Shown: piece by piece, positions 5,972 through 13,858 of the stretch
Layout: each line of letters begins with the position of its first letter
How positions within the stretch are numbered: position 1 is the stretch's first letter
Virus record (IMG/VR): IMGVR_UViG_3300032240_000796
Location: 1 to 25,173 of that record
DNA: 25,173 nt
Source of the DNA: a virus
Direction: 5' to 3' (one strand)
Program-made: the position numbers and the translations under genes
Notes under the pieces: generated by a model
What the model was told of the DNA's origin: nothing
The model's input: only the letters and a program-made list of their open reading frames with translations
The model's database searches: none

Positions 5972-7126
5972 ATGGCAGAAAAAACTCAAATAATTCAAGA
6001 TTCAAACCAAAAGCAACTAAGTCCAGCACGTGGAGGAAGTAGATTAACTGCAGATGGTAATACAGCTCAGAATTATGGTGTAGCTACCAATTATCAAAAA
6101 GGTAAATACAGCATCGATCAAACATCTTATCCAAACGATCTGTATAGCAATCAGGGTGTCTATGGTGGAAACTATGTTATATTCTATATTAACGTAGCCG
6201 ATGATTCTAAACTTCTTGCTGAAAAAGCAGTTACTGCAATCGAAGGTGATATTCCCCCAAGACTTCGTGGAGACCTTATTGGTCAGAATTTAAATAAAGT
6301 TGAAGGTGCAGCTGCACAAGGAACTGCTGGTGCAGTAGGTGCAGTAGGATTACAGGGTGCTGGTGCATTATTAACTGGTAAAGGTTCTTGGAAAGATACT
6401 GGTGGCGCAGCATTAGTTGGTGGTGGTGTTGGTCTTGCTCAGGGTGGTACTGTTGCGGCAGCATCTGGTGGTATGGCTCGTCAACAGAAACGCATTTCAA
6501 CAGCTATCGCTTTACATGTACCAAACCAATTAAACATTCGCTACTCAATGGATTGGCAAACTGAAGATACGTTTGCATTTCAAGCAGCAGCCATGGCAAA
6601 TCGTGAAGTTGCCAAAGCAGTTACCACTGGTGGTGCTAAATCTAATATGCTTGGAACTGCTGGTTCAATTCTAACAAACATAGCACTTTCTGCTCCAGGT
6701 GGTGGTGCTCTTTCTGCTGCATCTGGTCTTGCGGCAAATCCAAAGAAAGAACAGGTTTTCAAGAACGTAAATTTTCGTGAGTTTACGTTTGACTATACAT
6801 TCTCTCCTCGTAGTCCAGAAGAAGCTGCTAATGTAAGAAAGATTATTCATAATTTTAAATTACATATGCACCCAGAATATAAAGATTTGAATAACTTCGT
6901 ATTCATCTATCCATCAGAATTTGATATTTACTATTATCAGGGTGGACAAGAAAACTTAAATCTACATCGTCACACATCATGCGTATTAAAAGATATGTCA
7001 GTTAATTATACACCTAATGGTGCGTTTAATACATTTGGCGATGGTATGCCAACTCAGATTAACGTGCAATTATCATTCTTAGAATTGGCAATCTTGACAA
7101 AAGCACAAATTCAGGACAAATTCTAA
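5972..7126 (+). CDS. gp48: Baseplate tail-tube cap gp48
   Basis: This 384-residue protein resembles T4 gp48 (364 residues), which caps the hub and connects it to the tail tube. Support comes from the tube-like strands near LNIRYSMDWQ and NVNFREFTFDYTFSPRSPEE, and from the C-terminal block TQINVQLSFLELAILTKAQIQ, typical of the family. Between about residues 100 and 180 is a Gly/Ala-rich hydrophobic insert (after GDIPPRLRGDLIGQNLN), and a second Gly/Ala-rich stretch lies at about 225-260. These could contact the tape measure or be flexible. It is the first gene of the plus operon; only a weak GAG precedes the ATG. Its stop overlaps the gp53 start as TAATG. Confidence 0.85.
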   Translation: MAEKTQIIQDSNQKQLSPARGGSRLTADGNTAQNYGVATNYQKGKYSIDQTSYPNDLYSNQGVYGGNYVIFYINVADDSKLLAEKAVTAIEGDIPPRLRGDLIGQNLNKVEGAAAQGTAGAVGAVGLQGAGALLTGKGSWKDTGGAALVGGGVGLAQGGTVAAASGGMARQQKRISTAIALHVPNQLNIRYSMDWQTEDTFAFQAAAMANREVAKAVTTGGAKSNMLGTAGSILTNIALSAPGGGALSAASGLAANPKKEQVFKNVNFREFTFDYTFSPRSPEEAANVRKIIHNFKLHMHPEYKDLNNFVFIYPSEFDIYYYQGGQENLNLHRHTSCVLKDMSVNYTPNGAFNTFGDGMPTQINVQLSFLELAILTKAQIQDKF

Positions 7127-7629
7127 TGGCTTATTTTGATAAATTACCAGAGATGTTTTACAACTTCCCAGTTGGGGATACTGAGAAAGTATTCGTTGTT
7201 CGTGACATTACTGCCAACGTAAGAATACTAAAACGAGTTCTCGATAACGTAACACTCTTTGACGAGTATGATATTGTAGATGGTGAAACACCAGAGATCG
7301 TTTCTGAAAAAATTTATAATACTCCAGATTTTCATTGGGCTATAATGATAGCCAATCAGCGTTTTGATTACCTAAATGACTGGCCAATGACCTATGATAG
7401 ATTACAACAATATTGCATAGACAAATATGGTGAAGGTGAGATCTATCATATCCACCACTATGAAGATGAGAATGGTTATGTTGTTAATGACGACTATCCT
7501 TTGGCAACTCCGATAGATAATATTACGTATGAAGAAGGTATCAATGAATCTAAGCGTAGAATTAAAATAGTATCAAAGTCTATTATTCAACAGATGGTGA
7601 ATGAATTTTCTAAATTAATGAACCCATAA
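7126..7629 (+). CDS. gp53: Baseplate wedge protein gp53
   Basis: This 167-residue protein matches T4 gp53 (196 residues), which joins neighbouring wedges around the hub. Family features are the opening YFDKLPEMFYNFPVGDTEKV, VVRDITANVRI, and the middle FHWAIMIANQRFDYLNDWPM, where residues change from a wedge-binding to a LysM-like part. The C-terminus is a basic helix (NESKRRIKIVSKSIIQQMV). It starts in the TAATG junction with gp48, so translation is likely coupled, and is followed after one base by gp27. In T4, gp53 also lies next to gp5, so the order is conserved apart from inserted gp27. Confidence 0.88.
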   Translation: MAYFDKLPEMFYNFPVGDTEKVFVVRDITANVRILKRVLDNVTLFDEYDIVDGETPEIVSEKIYNTPDFHWAIMIANQRFDYLNDWPMTYDRLQQYCIDKYGEGEIYHIHHYEDENGYVVNDDYPLATPIDNITYEEGINESKRRIKIVSKSIIQQMVNEFSKLMNP

Positions 7630-7630
7630 A

Positions 7631-8959
7631 ATGGCAGAAGATCAACGTGCAAGTTCAGATCAGTTAAGATACGCTGGTGACATTAACGTCGCGAAGGTAG
7701 AGATTACTTCTTTAATTACAGATAAGAAGTTTAACGTATCAAATCAACTGATTACAATTCAAATCTTTGAAGATATGTTTTCACCATTCATATCTGGTTC
7801 GCTTATCTTCAAAGAATCATTAGATTTCGCAAGTAACTTCCCCTTTGTTGGTGAAGAAGTTATTGACTTAAAATTATTCACACCAACTCTGGATAAATCA
7901 AAACCAAAGAGTGGCGTTATTGAAGGTAGATTTTATATCTACAAGATGGCAGATCGTGAACAAATCGCAGAAAGAAATAATGTGTATCAATTACACTTTA
8001 TTTCAATTGATGCAATTACCGATATCAATACAAAGATTTCCAAAGGATATGACGGTAAGATTTCTGATATTGCACAAACTTTATTCAAAGGTGAGGATGA
8101 ATTATCAAGCGATAAAGAAGTTCTTATTGAAGAAACAAGTAATAAGTTAAAGTATGTTTCAAACTTCTGGTCACCAGTTCGTAATTTGAATTACATTGTT
8201 CAGAATGCACAGAATCAAAATAAATCACCGACTTATGTTTTCTTTGAAAGTCGTTTTGGTTATAACTTTGTATCACTCGATACATTAAACGCACAACAAC
8301 CTTTACAATACTTTATTAATAATAATTCTCAGGATAGTATTAGTCCCGATGGTGGTTCAAAGCGTAATTTTGAAAACGACTATCGAAGAATTACTGAATT
8401 AAATATTCCAATCTCTCATGATTACATGGATAGAGTTATCCATGGTGCCTATGGTTCAACCATGCTGTTCATGGACTTAGCCAAGAAAGAATATTATAAT
8501 CTTAAACACTCTTTCTTAAAAGATTGGGGTAAAGAAGGTTCTGAAACTCGTTTGAATAAATACCCAGTAACTTCTAATAAAGTATATACAACTTATCGTG
8601 CCTCAATGTATAATGATGTTATTGAAAATACTTTATTTACTGATTACGAAGAAGTTTCAAATGTTCGTTCAAGACAGAAACGCATTTCTCGTTTGAAACA
8701 GGCAGAAGCGTATAAGATTAATATTGTTGTTTGTGGTAGAACTGATTACACAGTTGGTCAAAAGGTAAACGTAAAGAGTTTCAAAAATGAACCAATTAAA
8801 GGTAGTGATAATGATGAAGATATTTTGGATAATATTATTAGTGGTAACTATTTGATCGCCACAATTAACCATGTAATTGACAGAGAAAAGCATGAGTGCC
8901 ATATGCAATTGATTAAAGATTCGTTGACGATAAATTTAGATAAAGGTGCGACCACATGA
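7631..8959 (+). CDS. gp27: Baseplate central hub gp27-like
   Basis: This 442-residue protein is a gp27/gpD-type hub, the trimeric torus that holds the gp5 spike and receives the tail tube (T4 gp27 is 391). Evidence is the N-terminal strand pattern DINVAKVEITSLITDKKF and IFEDMFSPFISGSLIFKES, the middle LKYVSNFWSPVRNLNYIVQN with PTYVFFESRFGYNFVSLDTL, and the C-terminal barrel VVCGRTDYTVGQKVNVKS plus DNIISGNYLIATINHVIDRE. This is the usual order of hub domains. The gene overlaps gp5 by four bases (ATGA), consistent with equal production of the two interacting trimers. In T4, gp27 is encoded far from gp5; here they are adjacent. Confidence 0.85.
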   Translation: MAEDQRASSDQLRYAGDINVAKVEITSLITDKKFNVSNQLITIQIFEDMFSPFISGSLIFKESLDFASNFPFVGEEVIDLKLFTPTLDKSKPKSGVIEGRFYIYKMADREQIAERNNVYQLHFISIDAITDINTKISKGYDGKISDIAQTLFKGEDELSSDKEVLIEETSNKLKYVSNFWSPVRNLNYIVQNAQNQNKSPTYVFFESRFGYNFVSLDTLNAQQPLQYFINNNSQDSISPDGGSKRNFENDYRRITELNIPISHDYMDRVIHGAYGSTMLFMDLAKKEYYNLKHSFLKDWGKEGSETRLNKYPVTSNKVYTTYRASMYNDVIENTLFTDYEEVSNVRSRQKRISRLKQAEAYKINIVVCGRTDYTVGQKVNVKSFKNEPIKGSDNDEDILDNIISGNYLIATINHVIDREKHECHMQLIKDSLTINLDKGATT

Positions 8960-11900
8960 TAAACAAATTTTATACTGGTTGCGTTGAGAGTCGTGATGAT
9001 CCATTAAAACTTGGTCGATGCCAAGTACGTATCGTTGGTCTTCACACTGAAGACAAAACTAGATTGCCTACTAAAGATCTTCCATGGGCATTTCCTGTAG
9101 CACCAATAACATCTGCTAATATTTCTGGAATTGGTACAACTCCAATTGGTCCAGTAGAGGGAACATGGGTTCTAATCATGTTCATGGATCCAGATGAACA
9201 ACTTCCTATTATGATGGGAACACTTGGTGGTGTTGCTCAGTTAGAAAATTCTACTGATGATCCAGGTAGAATTAAAGTTCAGAGCACCGACCCAGATGGA
9301 TCTAAAAATCCAACTCCAGGTGAAACTATTAGTGGAACAACTGGAACTGTAGATAAACTTAAAGATGGTAAAATAATTGATAATAAAGATGAGATTGTTG
9401 GTCCACTTGCTAATTTAATTGCTAAAGGTGAGTCTGGTGCTGCTGCCTATGATGCATTTAATCGTGGAAGTAATGCACCAAAGGGTAGTGGTTCAATTGG
9501 TGGAGAGAAATTAACTCTCACTGATATGAAAATTAAAGATATTATGGAGAAGCAAGCACTTCCTCCAGGAAGTCCAGATAAATTATTCGCAGTTGGTAAG
9601 TATCAATGTATTCCAGTTACATTAAAGGCAGCATGTCAGGCACTTAATATTGACACTGAGCAGAAATTTACTGGCAAGACTCAAGATATTATTTGTCAAG
9701 AATACCTCGTTGCACGTAAACGACCAAAGTTAGTTGCTTATTATAAAAACCCAAATAAGAATGATGAAACATTCTTAAAAGATGCTGGTCAAACTCTTGC
9801 TGCAGAATTTGCTTCAATTGAGGATCCATATTATCCAGGTTATCCATATGGTGGTCCAAATGGAACATATTACAAAGCTGGAAATAGAGTTCATACTAAA
9901 TGGGATACAATTAAACCAACTCTAATCAAAGAGTGGGAGTTCCGCAACAATCCAAAACAACCTTCTCCAACTACAGCAATTGCTGCTGGTGATAAAGTTG
10001 AAAAGGGTTCTGATTATACTGGCGTTAGAAAATATTTACCAGCGGATGATTCAACTGCAACTGCTGCAGAAACATCATCTGGTGCTGGGAATGTTCCAAA
10101 TGATCTTCCAAATCCAGATGTTGGTGGATTTAATATTCCTGGTGCTGGAGATCTAGGTGGTCTTGCTGGTGCAGTTGGTGCTGGAGACCTTCAAGCACTT
10201 GCGAATGTTGGTGATATAAACAATCTTGGATTGGGCGATCTTAATAAACTAGGTGACCTTAAAGGTGCAATTAGTGAACTTGGTATTTCTGGTCTTGGTA
10301 ATTTAGATGCATCATTATTATCTGGAATTACCGCAATTCAATCTCAATTTGCTGACTTAACAAAATCATTGAATTTAGATGCAGATATTACTAAAGTTTT
10401 AAGTAGTGTTGGCGGAAATGTAAATAGCGTATTGACTCAGTTCGGTGGTTCATTAAATGAGATTACTCAAAATCTTGGTATTGATAATCCAACTGGTTCA
10501 ATTAGTGGCTTAGCTGCAAATCTTGGGTTACCATTATCCGCATTGAACTCTGGCGGTTTAATTAAAGAATTAGAAAAAATTGCTGGCTCAGATGTTGGAC
10601 AAGCCAAAGCATTAATGGTTAAATTACAGGGCGAGCCTACAAAACCTCAACCAGTTCCTCTTGGTGAAAAACGACCAGATGGAACTATTAGTAATGGTAC
10701 TGATGTAGATCCAAATAAAGGATTCCAAGATCCTAATGGTAAATATCCAAAGTATAAAAATGAACAGGATACTAATCGTCTTGCTTATGGTAATAATCTA
10801 GGTAGAACTATTGTTATTGAAAAAGAAGCAGCAAGAAAAACAGATGTTAGAATTGCCAATGGTGGAACATGGGATCAATCCCCAGTTCCTTATAATGCCG
10901 TATATCCATATAATAAAGTTACTCAGACTGAGTCTGGTCATATTATGGAATGGGATGATACACCAGAAGCAGAACGTATTAATATTCACCACAAATCTGG
11001 TACATTCACTGAGACAGATGCTAATGGTACTCAGGTAAATCGTATTGTTGGTGATGGTTTTGAGATTATGGAACGTAACGGATTTGTTTACGTTAAAGGT
11101 GCATATAATGTAACTGTTGATGGTGCATTTAATCTTAGAACTGATAACGTATTTAACTTAGAAGTTTCTGGTGCAGCAAATATTAATATCTACAATAACG
11201 CTACAGTAAATGTAAGTGGTAATGCAGATATGGCTGTTGGCGGAACATTTAATCTAAGAGCAAATAAAATTAATATGCAATCTGAAGGTCAATTTAATAT
11301 TAAAGCCAAAACTGGTTTAAATTTAATGGCTGGCTCGGATATGAACGTATTTAGTGAACACAGTATTATAACACAGGCTGATGGTAATATTAGTTCAAAG
11401 GCAAAAGGTTCTGTATTTGTTGAAAGTACTGCAGATACAAATATCAAAGCAACTGGTTTGATTAATATGCAGAGTGATGATAAAACTAATATTAAATCTG
11501 GAGATGCTCTTAACATTGATGGTGCTGGTAATCTAAATTTAAAATCTGGTGCAATGGCATCACTGAGTGGTGATAGTTCTATTGATATTAATGCTGGTGG
11601 TTCTGTAGCAATTGATGGTTCTTCTGTTCAGCTGAATGATGGTGCTTCTAGCCCAGCTGGTGAAGCTGGTGAATCTAAAGAAGCCAAAGTAGCGAAACAT
11701 GCTGGGCAGGCAGATATTGAGTTGCCAATTGAGACACGTGGAACTTCTGGTGTTTCTCAATTACCTCCATTGCCATTAAATACACGCAAGTCTGAAGTTT
11801 CTTTTGAAACACAAGAACCTACTGGTGATCTGAATGCTTATCGTTCACAGCGTGTTAAAAATAATGAATTATCTAAATCTGAAGTTCAAAGTAATACATT

Positions 11901-12558
11901 CACTAAAACTGAACCAGAAAAACCAAAAGGAACTTCATCTGCTACTGGTGTTTCTTCTGATGTAAGCGCAATTCTTAATATGTCACCAGATGCATTTAAT
12001 GCTGGTATGAGATTATCAAAGAACTTTACACTTGGCGATTTAACTAAAGGTGGAACACGTATACCTCGTAGGTCTTATCAAACTCCATCTAAACGAGGTG
12101 GACCATTAGATAGATCATTTGCACCTCAAGATATTGTTGCTAACTTAAAACGACTGTGTGATAATGTTCTTGAACCAATCGCTGAAAAATATGGCAGAGA
12201 TTCTTTTATTATAACTTCCGCATTCCGTAGACCATCAACTGGACCAACAGATCCAGGTGATTTAGGACTAAAGAATAAAGATGGTAGTTATGAAGTAGAA
12301 TGGGGTGATCATGTGGCTGGTTGTGCCTGCGATATTTCGTTTAAAGATGGTAAAGCAGCGACTCACCAACGTGCTGGTGAAATTAGTAAACTGTTAAAAT
12401 CTTGGAATCAGATTATTATGGAATATGATAATGGCGGAAAATCTTTCTGGATTCACTGTGCATATAAAGCACAGGGTAACGCTGGACATACTTTCTCAAT
12501 GAATAGCCATGTTGTAGTACCAGGAACATTCCCCAATGGCGGATTTGTATTGGTATAA
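8956..12558 (+). CDS. gp5: Baseplate spike gp5 with lysozyme-like and M15 peptidase domains
   Basis: This 1200-residue protein is the membrane-piercing spike; T4 gp5 is 575. Residues 1-95 are the OB-fold (FYTGCVESRDDPLKLGRCQV). Residues about 150-330 form a lysozyme-like domain: KGESG with candidate catalytic E159, AYDAFNRG, LTLTDMKIKDIM and FAVGKYQCIP; it is not the GH24 type of T4. Residues 330-560 are low-complexity and rich in Gly, Leu, Asp and Asn. Residues about 655-895 are the beta-helix needle with repeated short strands (VSG, VDG, INMQS). After a Ser/Thr/Lys linker, residues 1020-1200 form an M15-type zinc peptidase: H1119-x2-G-x-A-x-D1126, and H1167 in FWIHCAY. It would degrade peptidoglycan glycan and peptide during infection. 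It overlaps gp27 and joins the next gene as TAATG. Confidence 0.88.
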   Translation: MINKFYTGCVESRDDPLKLGRCQVRIVGLHTEDKTRLPTKDLPWAFPVAPITSANISGIGTTPIGPVEGTWVLIMFMDPDEQLPIMMGTLGGVAQLENSTDDPGRIKVQSTDPDGSKNPTPGETISGTTGTVDKLKDGKIIDNKDEIVGPLANLIAKGESGAAAYDAFNRGSNAPKGSGSIGGEKLTLTDMKIKDIMEKQALPPGSPDKLFAVGKYQCIPVTLKAACQALNIDTEQKFTGKTQDIICQEYLVARKRPKLVAYYKNPNKNDETFLKDAGQTLAAEFASIEDPYYPGYPYGGPNGTYYKAGNRVHTKWDTIKPTLIKEWEFRNNPKQPSPTTAIAAGDKVEKGSDYTGVRKYLPADDSTATAAETSSGAGNVPNDLPNPDVGGFNIPGAGDLGGLAGAVGAGDLQALANVGDINNLGLGDLNKLGDLKGAISELGISGLGNLDASLLSGITAIQSQFADLTKSLNLDADITKVLSSVGGNVNSVLTQFGGSLNEITQNLGIDNPTGSISGLAANLGLPLSALNSGGLIKELEKIAGSDVGQAKALMVKLQGEPTKPQPVPLGEKRPDGTISNGTDVDPNKGFQDPNGKYPKYKNEQDTNRLAYGNNLGRTIVIEKEAARKTDVRIANGGTWDQSPVPYNAVYPYNKVTQTESGHIMEWDDTPEAERINIHHKSGTFTETDANGTQVNRIVGDGFEIMERNGFVYVKGAYNVTVDGAFNLRTDNVFNLEVSGAANINIYNNATVNVSGNADMAVGGTFNLRANKINMQSEGQFNIKAKTGLNLMAGSDMNVFSEHSIITQADGNISSKAKGSVFVESTADTNIKATGLINMQSDDKTNIKSGDALNIDGAGNLNLKSGAMASLSGDSSIDINAGGSVAIDGSSVQLNDGASSPAGEAGESKEAKVAKHAGQADIELPIETRGTSGVSQLPPLPLNTRKSEVSFETQEPTGDLNAYRSQRVKNNELSKSEVQSNTFTKTEPEKPKGTSSATGVSSDVSAILNMSPDAFNAGMRLSKNFTLGDLTKGGTRIPRRSYQTPSKRGGPLDRSFAPQDIVANLKRLCDNVLEPIAEKYGRDSFIITSAFRRPSTGPTDPGDLGLKNKDGSYEVEWGDHVAGCACDISFKDGKAATHQRAGEISKLLKSWNQIIMEYDNGGKSFWIHCAYKAQGNAGHTFSMNSHVVVPGTFPNGGFVLV

Positions 12559-13142
12559 TGGCTATCAAGATTACACAATCAAATACAAGTGGGTTTGGCA
12601 CCGTAGCTGGGGATGAACTTAACTTTCTTATTGATGGTGAAACTGGCACAGTACCAGATACATATTTACCTACTGTTTATGAAGCAATACCGTTTTCAAT
12701 TGATTTATATTTTCAAGGTAAATACCCAAGTGTGGAGGATCCATTAGTTTTTACTTATGCAGATGCTACTAATAATTCATCTACTTATGATTGGGCTTCT
12801 CTTGGTTTGACTTATACTAAACTTACTGCGAGTATTTGTAGAATATCTGGCTCTCACCAGAATCCATTTCCTGATCAGTTTTATAGATTTGTTCTACCAG
12901 ATTTAAGTTTAGCAGTTCTACCAGGAAATACAACAACAGAATTTTATTCTATAGAGAAGTATCAAATGCCTTCTCCTGTTAGTGTTATGAAATCAATGAC
13001 CATTAGTGTAACAGTACCACCAGATCCAATTTTAGGTACTGGTGGTGGCGTCCAAAGTGTTACCATGGACCAATGGGTTCACTGGTCTTACGCTAGTGCT
13101 GTTGCAGCTATTGCTTCTGCTCGAGCAAGAGGAATTAAATAA
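12558..13142 (+). CDS. Unknown beta-rich protein between gp5 and PAAR
   Basis: This 194-residue protein is not recognised. It is rich in Thr, Ser, Pro and aromatic residues with alternating hydrophobics, suggesting beta-sandwich structure, and has neither a signal peptide nor membrane segments. Its C-terminus becomes helical and basic (YASAVAAIASARARGIK). It is locked by TAATG junctions to gp5 before it and the PAAR gene after it, so it is made in step with both spike components. The position suggests a spike accessory, for example an adaptor between needle and tip or a chaperone, but this is inference only. Confidence 0.85.
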   Translation: MAIKITQSNTSGFGTVAGDELNFLIDGETGTVPDTYLPTVYEAIPFSIDLYFQGKYPSVEDPLVFTYADATNNSSTYDWASLGLTYTKLTASICRISGSHQNPFPDQFYRFVLPDLSLAVLPGNTTTEFYSIEKYQMPSPVSVMKSMTISVTVPPDPILGTGGGVQSVTMDQWVHWSYASAVAAIASARARGIK

Positions 13143-13447
13143 TGGCTTCAGTTGCAAGAACTGGCGATAGCGTACTTTCTCCAGATGGAACTGGATATAA
13201 ATGTCGTATGCCAATGCAAACTTCTTGTGGTCAGGCTAATACTAAGAATGTTACGGCAAATGGTATTTTAATTGTAGTAAATGGTAATTTGGTATCCCCT
13301 CACCCTAAATCTGGATGTATTCCAGATACCTCTACACTTTCTTCTAGTTCCACTGTGACAATAGGTGGGTTACCTTTAGGAAGAATTGGAGATTCTTATG
13401 GAGATAACGTAATTACTCAGGGATCTCCCAATGTTTTTGCAGGATAA
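13142..13447 (+). CDS. gp5.4: PAAR-repeat spike tip (gp5.4-like)
   Basis: This 101-residue protein has the length and pattern of PAAR tip proteins (T4 gp5.4 is 97). It shows RTGDSVLSPDG at the N-terminus, NGILIVVNGNLVSPHPKSGC in the middle, and TVTIGGLPLGRIGDSYGD with a final GSPNVFAG. H54 and C59, with C21 or C29, are candidate ligands for the metal that stabilises the tip. PAAR trimers sit on the free end of gp5/VgrG needles as a sharp cone. It starts at TAATG with the unknown 194-aa gene and ends 15 bases before gp25. Confidence 0.9.
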   Translation: MASVARTGDSVLSPDGTGYKCRMPMQTSCGQANTKNVTANGILIVVNGNLVSPHPKSGCIPDTSTLSSSSTVTIGGLPLGRIGDSYGDNVITQGSPNVFAG

Positions 13448-13450
13448 CTA

Positions 13451-13458
13451 CTAAATAA
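13451..13458 (+). promoter_or_regulatory. Late-promoter-like CTAAATAA abutting the gp25 start
   Basis: The sequence is ACTAAATAAGTATATGG. With ACTAAATA at -13 to -6, as in T4 late promoters, +1 falls on the A of the ATG at 13463. No Shine-Dalgarno lies within normal distance; the nearest AGGA is about 18 bases upstream in the PAAR stop region. Spacing to the ATG is identical to the 5438-5445 copy. Confidence 0.45.
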
Positions 13459-13462
13459 GTAT

Positions 13463-13855
13463 ATGGCACGAAATACTAGAACTTTCACAGATTTAGACCT
13501 TAATTTCCTCGCTCATCCAGTTACAAAAGATGTAACGACTAAGACAGATGAGCAGGCAATTAAAGCATCCGTACGTAATTTGATTCTAACATCAAACTAC
13601 GAAAAACCATTTCATCCAGAGATCGGTTCTCCGATAAAATCTCTATTATTTGAACCAGCAAGTCCTATCCTGCCAGTTCTTATTGAAAAAGCAATTCATC
13701 AAACTATTGACAACTATGAGCCACGTGTTCAGTTATCAAAAGTAACTGCTAATTTAAGTGCAGATAATAACTCAATTTACGTAACAATAGAATTCGTTAT
13801 AGTCAACACCAGTGTACCACTGATCGTTGATTTAATCCTTTATAGAACGAGATAA
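13463..13855 (+). CDS. gp25: Baseplate wedge protein gp25
   Basis: This 130-residue protein matches gp25 (132 in T4), the conserved lysozyme-like-fold wedge protein that forms the wedge core with gp6 and helps start the sheath; it has no enzyme activity. Diagnostic are the opening FTDLDLNFLAHPVTKDV, AIKASVRNLILTSNYEKPFH, GSPIKSLLFEP, and the EPR motif at 86-88 (NYEPRVQL) shared with type VI secretion TssE. It lies between the PAAR tip and gp6, as in many T4-like and T6SS-like clusters. Initiation probably depends on coupling or a leaderless transcript, since no Shine-Dalgarno is seen. Confidence 0.93.
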   Translation: MARNTRTFTDLDLNFLAHPVTKDVTTKTDEQAIKASVRNLILTSNYEKPFHPEIGSPIKSLLFEPASPILPVLIEKAIHQTIDNYEPRVQLSKVTANLSADNNSIYVTIEFVIVNTSVPLIVDLILYRTR

Positions 13856-13858
13856 CAC

